Made by a program: the position numbers and the translations under genes
Part shown: one piece after another, positions 1-10,625 of the stretch
Layout: every line of letters starts with the position of its first letter
Numbering within the stretch: position 1 is the first letter of the stretch
Assembly (NCBI GenBank): GCA_028455995.1
Contig: JABELC010000008.1
Coordinates: 481,001-545,000, forward strand
Length of the DNA stretch: 64,000 nt
Reading direction: 5' to 3'
Origin: Scleromitrula shiraiana
Taxonomy: Eukaryota > Ascomycota > Leotiomycetes > Helotiales > Sclerotiniaceae
The notes under the pieces: model-generated
Database searches by the model: none
Told to the model about the DNA's origin: nothing
Seen by the model: only the letters and a program-made list of their open reading frames with translations

Positions 1-691
1 TTAGTGTTGCGAGATATCTACATACCGGTAGTGGATATGTTGAGAAAGGAAGCGATATTCTATATGCCATACCTCAAATGGTAAATTTGGTGAACCCATA
101 TTTATTTTATTAGTTATTGGCCTTCCTTTAATCCTTTTCGTAGAACTGGGAAAGTGAACTAGAGAGAAAGATGGAGAAAGAGAGATAGGGCAGTTTTTAT
201 TCTTGCGACTTCATCGCCAAATGTTGTTACTTTTGGAGAATATCGGCAGTTCAAATATTGTTAATTAGTAAACCAGGCGGGGTAGCTGTATGCATAATAT
301 TGCGGGGTACAGGAGCAAGACAATCCGTACCAGGCACGTGATATTCACGTAATTTGGACATTGTTGGTGATGGTGAAAACTGACTTTCATGTTATTGTCA
401 AACGAATCCAGGTTTGACGTAAATATAACTGAATACTCCCCTGCGAGCTTAACAACTTCACCCATACAGATGTATCTTAGGATTAGAACTCGGACCTATT
501 AATTCGCAATGTCTCACGTGTTTCATGGTGTCCAAACCTCAACCTCGGCTGATGTTGCAAGCCACAACTTCCTCCTAAATCTTGCCTAGGTAAGAGAGGT
601 ACTTAAGCACATATACTACCTTCATCTACAGTCTTTCCACACAATTTGACCATCTATTCAGTTCTCCTCCTCTTACACAGCTTAATTTAAC
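1..691. other. Intergenic / upstream region of the SDR gene
   Basis: No credible coding sequence is visible on either strand. The stretch contains CACGTG palindromes near 336 and 514 and a CT-rich tract at about 610-690, typical of a fungal promoter and leader immediately before the SDR start codon. Confidence 0.5.
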
Positions 692-1817
692 ATGTCTCTC
701 ATTCTCAAGGCACCGTTTGACCCCAAGTTTACAGGAGCTCTCCTGGCAGCTCTTGTATACTTTCCTCAAAAGATTCAATCTATCATGCCTACCAATATCC
801 AGCCATATATCAATTCTCCTAGGTTCATCGGAGTATTAAAGGTGCTACTTGCACTTGGTGTTCTTCGAAAAGTAAATAGTATGCTATCTCAGCTAGTATT
901 GAACAATTGGATGAGTAAAGCGAGGTTCGTTAAAAGTCAAGAAATCGTATTGATCACTGGTGGATCAAGTGGAATTGGTGAAATAATGGCAAAAGATTTT
1001 GCTTCGAGAGGAGTCAAGGTTGTAGTGCTGGATTTGAATCCTCCAAAAGATCCATTCCGTGAGTCTCTCTTTCTTCTGAGTGTTATCATTGATCCTGACA
1101 ACGAGGTGAAGCATCAAACATCTATTTCTATCAAGTTGATGTAACTTCAACATCCCAAATTGCCTCAGCAGCAGCAGAAATTAGAAAAAGTCATGGAGAT
1201 CCAACGGTCATTATCAACAATGCAGGAACTGGTAGCCTTGCAAAAATTCTTGATGAAACTGAAGCACAGATTCGAAAGACATTTGAAGTCAACACCATCT
1301 CTCATTTCTTTATGGTTAAAGAATTTCTTCCCGCCATGATCAAGAAAAACCATGGGCACGTGGTGACTATTGCCAGTTTGGCATCTTATGTTGTTAATGC
1401 AAACAATGTAGACTATGCCTGTACGAAGGCAAGTGCACTTGCATTTCATGAGGGACTTGGATCGGAATTAAAACACCGATATAATGCACCCAACATTCGA
1501 ACCACGTAAGTCCATAAATCTCCGATGCAGCATTCCGAAACTCTCCTACTCACGAAAGATATAGTGTTGTTAATCCAGCGTGGATCCGTACACCTTTGAT
1601 TGAAGAGCTTATTGCTCATCCAAAATTCAACGACCCAGTCCTCGAGCCTGAAGTTGTCACGAATGCCATTGTGAAGCAAGTTTTGTCAGGAAGAAGTGGC
1701 CACATTATTCTACCTGAGGATATAAATTTCCTCTCTACAATTCGTGCATGGCCTTCATGGTTACAAACTTTGTTTCGATACAAAATAGCTCCAACATTAG
1801 GAATATTCGAGGAGTAA
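692..1817 (+). CDS. Short-chain dehydrogenase/reductase (classical SDR, 17-beta-HSD11/retinol-dehydrogenase-like)
   Basis: NAD(P)-dependent oxidoreductase, most like fungal membrane-associated SDR proteins related to retinol or 17-beta-hydroxysteroid dehydrogenases; the substrate cannot be told from sequence. Three exons are inferred: 692-1058, 1112-1505 and 1565-1817, joined in frame (337 aa). The introns are 53 and 59 bp with GTGAGT and GTAAGT donors. An N-terminal hydrophobic stretch (about residues 12-70) probably anchors it to ER or lipid-droplet membrane. The Rossmann motif TGGSSGIG lies at 89-96, NNAG near 157-160, and the catalytic Tyr224-x3-Lys228 (YACTK) follows a serine-containing strand (IASLAS). 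After the second splice the protein reads VVNPAWIRTP, the usual SDR PG-motif region with Ala replacing Gly. All catalytic elements look intact. The second acceptor (after 1564) was chosen over one a few bases upstream because it restores the family spacing. Confidence 0.88.
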
Positions 1818-4798
1818 GCAAAGATGGCCACGTAAACCCCGAACAATCATATCACATCTTCTGATCATTTTCCTCTTTTGTATTGGTATTCAGCTTTGTA
1901 CGAGTCTTGGTTGTTTATACTGCGGAATGTTTCTACTGTTGTGCTTGTTACTCAAATTTATAGGTGGTAAGTATGAATGGATATAGTTGATCGCCCAATC
2001 ATGGAATATGGAGATACATCAGCACACTTATAATATTAGGTACTTTTTCATGCATATATTCTAATGCAAGTATGGCCGTTGGGAGAAGATAGAAAGATAC
2101 TATTTGTAACTATTTTAATGCAAACATAAGACGTTACAAAGTATGTACGGAGTACGGAGGTGCGGAAATGTTGCAAAATATGTAATGTTCCAAAAGTATC
2201 CAAATATCCAACATCGGGAAGATAAGTATCCAGTAGATAAGTACGAACGTATATACCCAATTGTAACCTTGAAATAGGTATAAACACCTTATACCACAGC
2301 AGTTTAAGAATCGTTAACCAGATCTAGAACTCTCAACATTACTATATCAAACTATTTAGCTTTACATGCCAACCTTGGAGGTGATTGCATCTGTCACCCC
2401 CACCCTACCATTCTATCACCAATATTGTTTGCTATCAGCCACCATCTCGGAGTCTAGAACATCTAAGAAAGAATCTACCAAATGCTCCAGTAGTATTCGT
2501 GAACAGTACAAGCCTTATCGCTCTTCAAAAGCTACTTGCATACGAAGACCTTGTTAACGCATTGACCTGCCCTCTCTTTATGCAAGAAAGAACTAAAAGA
2601 ATCATGCCTAAGAAGCTTGGAATCTCGGAAGCATCAGGATCAACATCGAAAAGTTCAAAACTACGAAGACTTTAGGACTTCGGAAATTTGGTTGGTTGCC
2701 CCGTTGCCCACTGTGCCCACCCATGTTTTCCCCCCATCTCCCCCTTCCTCAACATTAGTAACACCAATCATGTACCCAAATCGCAAAATACGGGAGATCG
2801 GAAGACAAGATCCTGGGTGCCGGGAAGGCGCTCTTAGCGCTATAGAGTATGCATTAGCCATACTGGAACTGTTTGCCTCTTTATACACCCTCACACCTAG
2901 GCAGTACCTCGTACATCAGCCTCAAAGGGCTTTAAAAAGCCATTCATTCGTCCAAGACATATCAAAAATCGATTCACTGTGTCGGTATGTCATACTTCAT
3001 ATAAATAATTTCACGAGATATATTACTTCATCGGCGCTCTTGCCGCGCAAAAATATAATCATCCATCAACTTTCTTTTTCATATGGGTGTGTAAAAATTG
3101 AAATGAGTTTGCCACAATATGGTAATTTGATAGAAATTATAGATGTTGAGATATTAACGACGTACGTAGCCGTCAACATACGTATGTAGCTAAAAGTAAG
3201 CCCGGGTAAACAGTGGGAAAACGGTTTTCAATCCTCGAAATCATTATGCAACGCTCATGGTAGCAAGTAGCACAACCTCCACAAATCAAAATGGGGGCTT
3301 GAAATGTGTGATGTATAAGTGGAAAAATTGGCTATTTTCAGATCCAATTATCAAAACATTAAACGGCCTTGCATCTTCCCTATCGTGCTCCTTTCTGTCA
3401 TATGAAGAGATACATACATAATGTTAAACAATTACCAAGCTCCGTTACTCTTCTATCCCTAGTCTCGAAAAATAAACAATAGCTGAAATTTCTAAAAGGT
3501 TTCAATCCGTTTCGTTGCATGGAAAGAAAGAAATCTCGTATTTGTGAAAAACGAAAAACGAAAATCATCACATCGCATCAGCATCGCATCAGCATCGCAT
3601 CAGCATCGCATCAACATCAGTAAGCACCTTATCATATCATATTCATCTTCTGAAAAAAGTTATCCCTCATACTGTGCACCTCGTACCTACATCAATTTAT
3701 CAGAAACAGAACATTTGCCCCAAGCTCTTTTACACTTCCGCGTTTGCATTGCCGTTTTCCCTTTGCTTCCGAGAAAAGGCAAACAATAACCCAGATCCAT
3801 AAACTCATACGTATGGAATACCGCACATCAGACACCGGGATAGTTTTTGAGTCTTTACGGCATTTTACATTTATGAATTATTCCCCCGCGGCCACAGCGC
3901 TCAATCCTCAAAAATACATCCTTGTTCTCATCCACTGATGTCAGATCTAACAGACCAAACAGATCCACTATATCACGACACTCTTACGGGACGAGGGGAT
4001 CATAGCTCCAATTTGACTACATAGCCTTTACTCTATGTATCCACTTCAGCTTGCTCCAGACTCGAAGGATTCCAATTTCGAAACAATTTACATATATTAT
4101 TATTCTCATGATGTTTTCCAACCTCTACCACGTCTTACCATCCGGATCTATTATCATGCTTACCCTGATAACCGAGGGGCCGGATCCAACAACTAAGGTT
4201 GGAAATGACTGGTTGAATTAACGTCGGACCTTCACTCCCCTCCTTTATTCCCCCACCTACCTTCCTGCCCAGTGCGTCAATATATCCAAAGAAAGTATTT
4301 GTTTCTATTTATTAACATTTAGAGCTTTAGAGCTTTGATGAACGAACAGGGAAGTTTACCGCGGAAGTGATATACCGGTCTATGGCTAAGTACAGTGTGG
4401 TAGACTTATTTAGGGCCGTATCAATCCATGACCAAACTATGGATCAGACTACCAGTCCATATATTTTCTATCCTCTTCCTTGTCCTGTTTAAACAACCAA
4501 GTGGCCGATCGATTGATTAATGCAAGTCAACCGCATGGCTGAGTACGGCTTAATGATGTACCCGTGGTGGTGGGTTCTCTCTATTTACTGATAAAATGAT
4601 CGAGATATCATCCTCATCCTCATACAAGATATATAAGTCAATATCTCCCATCCAATCTTTATCTTCCAAAAGTCATACATTATTACATATTCACTCCATT
4701 CTATACACTACATCACAGCCCAAAGTTACACAAATACACAACATCATTCTAACAAGAAAGTTTCAAATTTGTTTACCTACACTATAAATACATTATCC
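1818..4798. other. Long gene-poor intergenic stretch
   Basis: Nearly 3 kb without a gene I can support. Open frames exist at about 2385-2675 and 2617-3189, but they lack ATG starts and match no family I recognise. A short tandem repeat of CATCGCATCAG type lies at 3560-3617. A pyrimidine-rich leader and TATATAA-like sites (about 4628 and 4784) precede the next gene. Confidence 0.45.
3560..3617. repeat. Short tandem repeat (CATCGCATCAG-like)
   Basis: Roughly four degenerate copies of a CATC-GCATCAG unit follow one another. It is a simple-sequence repeat with no sign of function. Confidence 0.7.
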
Positions 4799-6249
4799 AT
4801 GCATAATAATAGCTTCACAATGAGTATTATTACTGCACATATGCAGCAGCCATATATGATCAAATCAAGAAATAAGACCTATGAGACGTTAGATTTTCAA
4901 AGCTATACCTCTCAACAAGAACAAGAGACTCTGTCTACCTGTTCGCCCTCAAATATAAATGCTACCTGTCCCCAAAGAATACCGAATACTGTTCATAAGT
5001 TTTCATCTTCACAAAAAGGGACACAAACTCATTTGTTTATGGATAACGGCTTCAACATAATGGTTATGGAATTGTCTGTTGTACTTATCACTGCTTGTGT
5101 GGTGTTGTTCTTCAGTTCAAGAAAGAGACTACATCATGATCATAATAAAAAGAAATCTTCATCTTTGTCATGGCATACCTTCCCTACACAACAAATCTCT
5201 CGACTTCTCAAATGCACCTCTACCTCCATCTCATCAACTACTCCCCATACTGCAACACCAAAAACTACGCCAATATCTGAACAATCAACTTTTACCCTCC
5301 CACCATTGAAACCAACTTCACCCCGCCCCACCTCCATGGGACTAAAGCGATTAGATCAATCCAATTGGCTCACTATCGATTCCTCCTATATGCCTGAGCA
5401 TATACTCCGCACATCACTCCTCAACACTCGACGCCCTAATGTTCTCCAAGTTCTTTCCCCTGCCGTCCCCGCCTGTCACGAACTCCTCGCCCTCGTCATC
5501 TCCTTCATCACAACTCGATACCCAACCTCTTTCACTGTTGACGCTTCCACTTCAACCATCTACTCTCATCTCACGAACGAAACTTTTACTATCGGTCCTA
5601 AGTGTACAAACCCTCTTGAAGTAGCTGCTCGACTCTGTCAGGAAGATTTCAACATTCTCATCCAAGATGAAGAGAGTGGTGACTTTCATTTAATGGCTAG
5701 TGCTACTTTATTTCCCGCTGGTTGGAAGTTGCAGGAAAGAATCGGCGCTAGTATGGCCGTTTTGCATGCTCCTGTTCCGGGATGGAAGGAGAAATTGGGG
5801 AAAAGTGTTAATAGGTATTTTTTTATACAACTAAACTATAAATTAACAACTAACACTATCACTTTAGATACTTCACTCATCTAACTCCAAAAACCTGCAT
5901 GGAGCGCTCGAACCTCTTCGTCCAAACCACCGACATTCTATTCCAAGATACCCCTGAAGTGCCCAAGGCAAACCTCGAAGCTTCAGATATCTATGTTAGA
6001 AGAGAACGACAGACATTCACGAGATTAGAAACTTCCAATGCGGTTTGTTTTACCGTGAGGACGTACATGGAACGACTTGTTGACTTGGGGGCTGAGGAGA
6101 CGTTAGCATTAGGGAAACAAGTTAGTGGGTGGGAGGAAGATATGAAGAAGTATAAGGGTATGGGAGCGTGGGGCGATGCTTGTCTGGGGTGGTGTGAAAA
6201 GATTGAGAAAGAAGAGAACGAGAGGAGAAGGGTGAAGGAGAGTAGTTAA
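4799..6249 (+). CDS. DUF3445 protein (heme-dependent oxidative N-demethylase-like), membrane-anchored
   Basis: Two exons (4799-5814 and 5868-6249) join across a 53-bp intron (GTATTT...TTTAG). The splice restores the family motif in which a helix ending SVNR leads into FTHL and a following P-rich strand. The C-terminal 280 residues, from about residue 181 (GLKRLDQSNW), carry DUF3445/HDOD landmarks: NWLTID, a PLEVAARLCQEDFNIL block, LFPAGWKLQERIG, an HAPVP loop and RRERQTFTRL. The characterised relative is a heme/flavin amine-catabolism enzyme subunit; the substrate of fungal copies is unknown. A transmembrane segment (MVMELSVVLITACVVLFF) followed by basic residues lies just before a Ser/Thr/Pro linker, so the domain is probably tethered to a membrane. 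The true start is uncertain: ATG 4799 gives 465 aa (the frame stays open upstream without ATG), but ATG 5039, immediately before the TM segment, is equally plausible and would give 385 aa. Confidence 0.85.
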
Positions 6250-7002
6250 ATGATGAATGTTTAACAATATCGGTCTGGGTCTGGGTTTGGGTACGGTCAC
6301 GGTCACGGTTATGGGTATAGGCTTCGGTGTATAGCATTGGAATTGATATGGGTAATAGTATGGATATGAAATGTTCAAGTAAGCGAGGGGAAAGGGATTA
6401 GGTATTAATTACTTGGGATAGTTGGATTGGAACTGGAAATTCGGACACACCTTTCTTAATACCAAACGGCAGTGTGATTTCATTTTCTTTTATTCAAAAA
6501 GCTGTTCTATTTACATTTATCTCTATCAGGTATAAACAAAAAAGGAAGGAAGGAGCGAACCTCAAAAGTTCTTATTAATTGATACCAAAATTAAAATTGG
6601 ATTGGAATTGATGCAAACGGAACATTGTCACATACACGTGATTGAAATTGTGATACCCTTCTTTTGTCTTTGTGATGTTGCGTTGTACTTGAGAATACGC
6701 GACATGCATGTGAGTAGGTCTTTATGTGATTTTGATTCAGGAAGGATGAAAGAACTAGCTTTTTGTTTCAAATTATACACTTGTACTCTCACTAACACAT
6801 ATACTCAATTCAAATCAGGAGGTATGTCTATATTATCTCCCTAGGTTAGCGAGTGAATGAGAACAAATTGCAGTCAGGGAGTTTGGAGAAACAAAGATAA
6901 TCATTTTATTTTATCCTCACCCAACCCCCTTCTTGTTAATCATATCACGTCATCATCATCATCATCATCCACCGCACAATCAAAAACACCACCGACGCTG
7001 GC
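6250..7002. other. Intergenic region
   Basis: Contains the 3' flank of the DUF3445 gene with short GGTCTGG/GGTCACG direct repeats (6270-6310) and a CATCAT microsatellite at about 6950-6968 just before the next gene. No coding sequence is supported. Confidence 0.5.
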
Positions 7003-7630
7003 ATGTCATATCAGTATTCTGACACTCCAAAACACGCGCCCCTCACCCGCTATTCCAACAGCTCCCCCGGCGAAGTCCGCAGATATCTTGCCTCCCTCCT
7101 CGTCCAAAACCACGACGTCCCACCCTCGGAAGCGGCAGGCCTAGTCGATGACTGGCAATTCGGCCGCGGAAGCGAATTTTATATGTATGATGTAGCCACA
7201 TTTAAGCAGATGTTTGGGGATGAATTAGGCATGTTATTTTATTTACATGCTAGGGGATTGGTTCCAGGAGCGCCGGCTAAGAGGGGCTTTGGAAGTTGTG
7301 GGTTGCTCTTCTCTTGATTTTGGAATAGAAAGAGAGGTTTCTGGATGAGAGGTTTGGAGATAAATTGATAAAACTTGGACTGACGAATTAATAGATATCA
7401 GAGATTCAGTGGAAGGGTTTGCCAGAAGTACAGAGGTTTTTGTTTTTTTGGTCTTTGGTTTCGTGGCTCTTTTTGCAATTGCATTTATGGAAGTTTTGTG
7501 GATAAGACCTATATTCTCTGTTCCTGCAGGAATCTTTGGGGGATACTTAATTTCAGCAATTTTGTTGCGGACTGCGTCGAAGGATGGGAGAGTGGGAAAT
7601 AGAGAGGTAACAAGGTTATCCAGGATGTAA
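7003..7630 (+). CDS. Small hypothetical protein with two predicted C-terminal transmembrane helices
   Basis: Family not recognised. The first open frame (from ATG 7003) encodes a soluble region with a helical segment (EVRRYLASLLVQNH...) and WQFGRGSEF and TFKQMFGDELG blocks, then ends at a stop at 7315. I infer a 112-bp intron, 7298-7409 (GTGGGT donor, an ACTGACG branch-like site near 7378, ATTCAG acceptor). It joins this to an open frame that lacks its own ATG and encodes two hydrophobic helices (FVFLVFGFVALFAIAFMEV and PAGIFGGYLISAILL). The joined product is 171 aa: an N-terminal soluble domain of about 95 residues with a C-terminal hairpin anchor. The donor is weak. Alternatively the gene is an unspliced 104-aa protein ending at 7317 and the second frame is fortuitous. 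Confidence 0.5.
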
Positions 7631-10625
7631 AATGTAGGATGGGATAGAATGAGGAACTTCCCTTTTCGTACGAAAATGGCGTGACTGATAAACTTGAGTT
7701 TACTGTCTCGATGAACAAATACAAGAAATATATAACGATAAAATGGATGAACGACGTGGTGGAACATTCTGCTTCTCCTTCCATTGGAGAAGGAGGAAAT
7801 GAACATACTCATTAGGAATATTTCTATGGTCAACAAAACACTTGCTAAGTCGATTATGAGGTCAATTATTTTTTTGTAACTATAAATTCATCTCAATTAA
7901 TGGCTGTTTGTACATAAAGATCGCTTGGAGTGTACTGATCATAATAGGGGAAGAACCATACCGCCGGCAAATGTTCGGTTAAAAATATTTCAACCTCACC
8001 CATTTCGTCTTCACTTTCGTTTTCAACCTATTCTACACAAACCTCATTGTAACTGTATGTACGACATTGAATCAAAAAGTTGATACAATATTCTTATCTA
8101 CGCCCCTCCTCGAATAATTCGCTTCTCATGTTCTTGCTCTCCACCGCTACTCATCTCTATACGCCATGCATATCAATCACAATCGAGACCCGTAATACCG
8201 CTTTTCAAAATGATATATGTATATCATACCGTATGCATGTAATTGCAATCTTGGCAGACTTTGTCCAACCTGTGCGTAGCGCGCTTGTTTCGGGGAATTT
8301 ACTAATTCCTTATACACGGTGAGATAACCCGGGCGTACACGACATGCTTGCGACACCAACAGAATCGGAGATCTGTCCGATATCCCTGTGATAGGATGGA
8401 ATCCTGATTTTCTCGATCTATAAATACAATGAGAGCGAGTCGATGGTTGGATTGGATAGGAGTAATCCTTCGCGATCGAGATCTGTATGTTATGTTGTGA
8501 ATGAAGTGGAGAGAAAACCCAAGCCCGAGGAGGTAGTTGAAGTAAGTTTGATATTCGTGCTACTCAAAATGTGACAATGTCTCCATATTTTCTTGTGGAT
8601 GCTGTGGTGTAGAGACTAAGAAACAAAGTTCGGTTCTGATATAGCAGATGAAGTGTGGAGTGCGCATTGTACTCCCTCTGCGGCTACTAGTGACACAGAG
8701 CTAGCTGGATGTAACCGTTTCTTTTCCGCTTAACATCAGTTCATTCAAGTGCATGTTCATTGGTGTTGACAACTTGTCTGGTATACTCGAATGATGTGTC
8801 CACGACGTTCAGTGACCGGCGCTAGAGTCTCTTGTATGTATAGCAAGCTAGGATATGTTTCTCTATACATGCTTCCAAGCTGATTTCTCTAGATAGTACT
8901 ATAGTTTCCAGGGAGATGTGAATGCGAACTTCATTTTTAATCCTATAAACATGTCAAGAATGTACTCCAAACATTGTATAAACTTCTGCAAAGTTGGCAG
9001 AGATTCTGAAATTGATTTTGAAAAAGAATGATATTTTTTCTCTCGATGTGGGTATTCTCTTGGTAGTTTCTCTTGGACATTCAGAGCCTTATAGCTTAGT
9101 ATGCATCTTATAACATTTGCTTCTTAGTTGAAATTGATAGAGAGCTAGCTGGAGATTGCAACAAAAGTGGCAAAGTATTAGAAGACTGCGCATCAGATCC
9201 AACCTAGCTAAACAGATCAGCGCAATTCTATTCTTGTTCTTAATTGGTTTCATATCTCAACACACACTGTCGTGGTAAACTTTGTAGAATTCATAGCTCT
9301 ACCTGTAATCAGTCATACTCTTAAATGGTATGCTATATCTTCATGCCGTCTCAAGTTAGAATACCAAACAAGTATCTTTATTAGCATGGTCAAGAAAATC
9401 TGCGCAAGTGATGTATATTTGGATAACAAAACTTTCACCAACCTTGGAAACAAAATTTTATCAAATTCGAACATTCTCAATCTATCTACCGAATCACCTA
9501 CTCAGAACAGGTTCTTTCTGTTTGTATATAGCAAACTTCTGCACGAAACTGAATACGAACCACATATTTCGTCCATTTACGAAATAGTTTTGGTGGTAGA
9601 TTTCCATTTTCCATGTTTCTATAATAACTTCTTTTCAACGACTATTTGCTTCTTGCTCCGTTGCCGCAAGAGACTGCTGAACATTGATGTTGAACTAGCT
9701 ACATGATTCATTTCTCATTATCTTCTTTATATGTTCTCTCCGTCTTCAACTATAGCTAATATCTATAGTTCTGTAACATGATAATTTCTGTTTTTTTTTT
9801 TTCTTTTTTCATAAAAATTTCCGAGACAAAGTGGGCACTCGGAGTTTTTCAAGTAACTATCCCTATATTTATACAAGCCACGAATCAACCACTAGTCTTC
9901 AAATACGATTTTATCATTGCAGATTGTTTGTGCGGTCCGACTCACTCAGCAAATTTGAGGCGAGTCTCCGGGTGTTGTGATCTGGAATAAAAATTCAAGA
10001 AGAAAGGTGAAAGGTTATTTGAAATTTGGAGCAGAACTAATTGTTGTCATAGTTTCGATGTAGTGCAGTTGACTTCCTGTGTTGGTCTTTTTTTTATACT
10101 AGATGAAATGGCAATTCCAAGTATCTTGTATCTCAAGTGTAAGTTATTGTTCAAAAGTGAGTGTGAAATAGAACTATCATTTTGATCATCTACTACAGAA
10201 CCGACTATCTAGTTTTCCACGGATTTCCATATAAACTTTCTGGTAGTCTACAGAGGGAAGTCGTGGGTAAATTGTGAACTCAGTGCCTATCGGATGAATA
10301 TGAGTCATGGCGATTAATAGAAAGTTTGTATATAGTTTACCTTATTCATGATGTCAAAGAAGAACAAAAGACTAGAATGTCATAAATGATAGAGATTTGA
10401 TACAAGAGTTGATTGAAAGGCTTTTGTGATAGGGAATTACAATACCGTACTGTGCTGCAATGACACGTGACAAAGCCTGCTGTTGCCTGCTTACCCCGCC
10501 TCAAAGTCTTATTTATATGTTCTACCTATAAATACACCTCCCTCTTTCCTTTTCTTTTCAAACATATTCTTTACAACTTTCCATCATCTCCCAATCCTTC
10601 ACTTCCTCCTATCGTCTAATCCATC
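7631..10625. other. Gene-free stretch of about 3 kb
   Basis: No gene is supported on either strand. A 144-codon open frame at 9272-9706 starts with GTG and has no recognisable domain. Sequence composition is ordinary, with a poly-T run near 9789. Position 10466 carries CACGTGAC about 160 bp before the rvt start codon. Confidence 0.45.

Noticed and set aside
2617..3189. 190-codon plus-strand open frame
   Set aside because: No ATG start (begins TTG), no domain, frame crosses ordinary intergenic DNA.
9272..9706. 144-codon plus-strand open frame
   Set aside because: Starts at GTG, no recognisable motif or splice context; AT-rich DNA gives such frames by chance.
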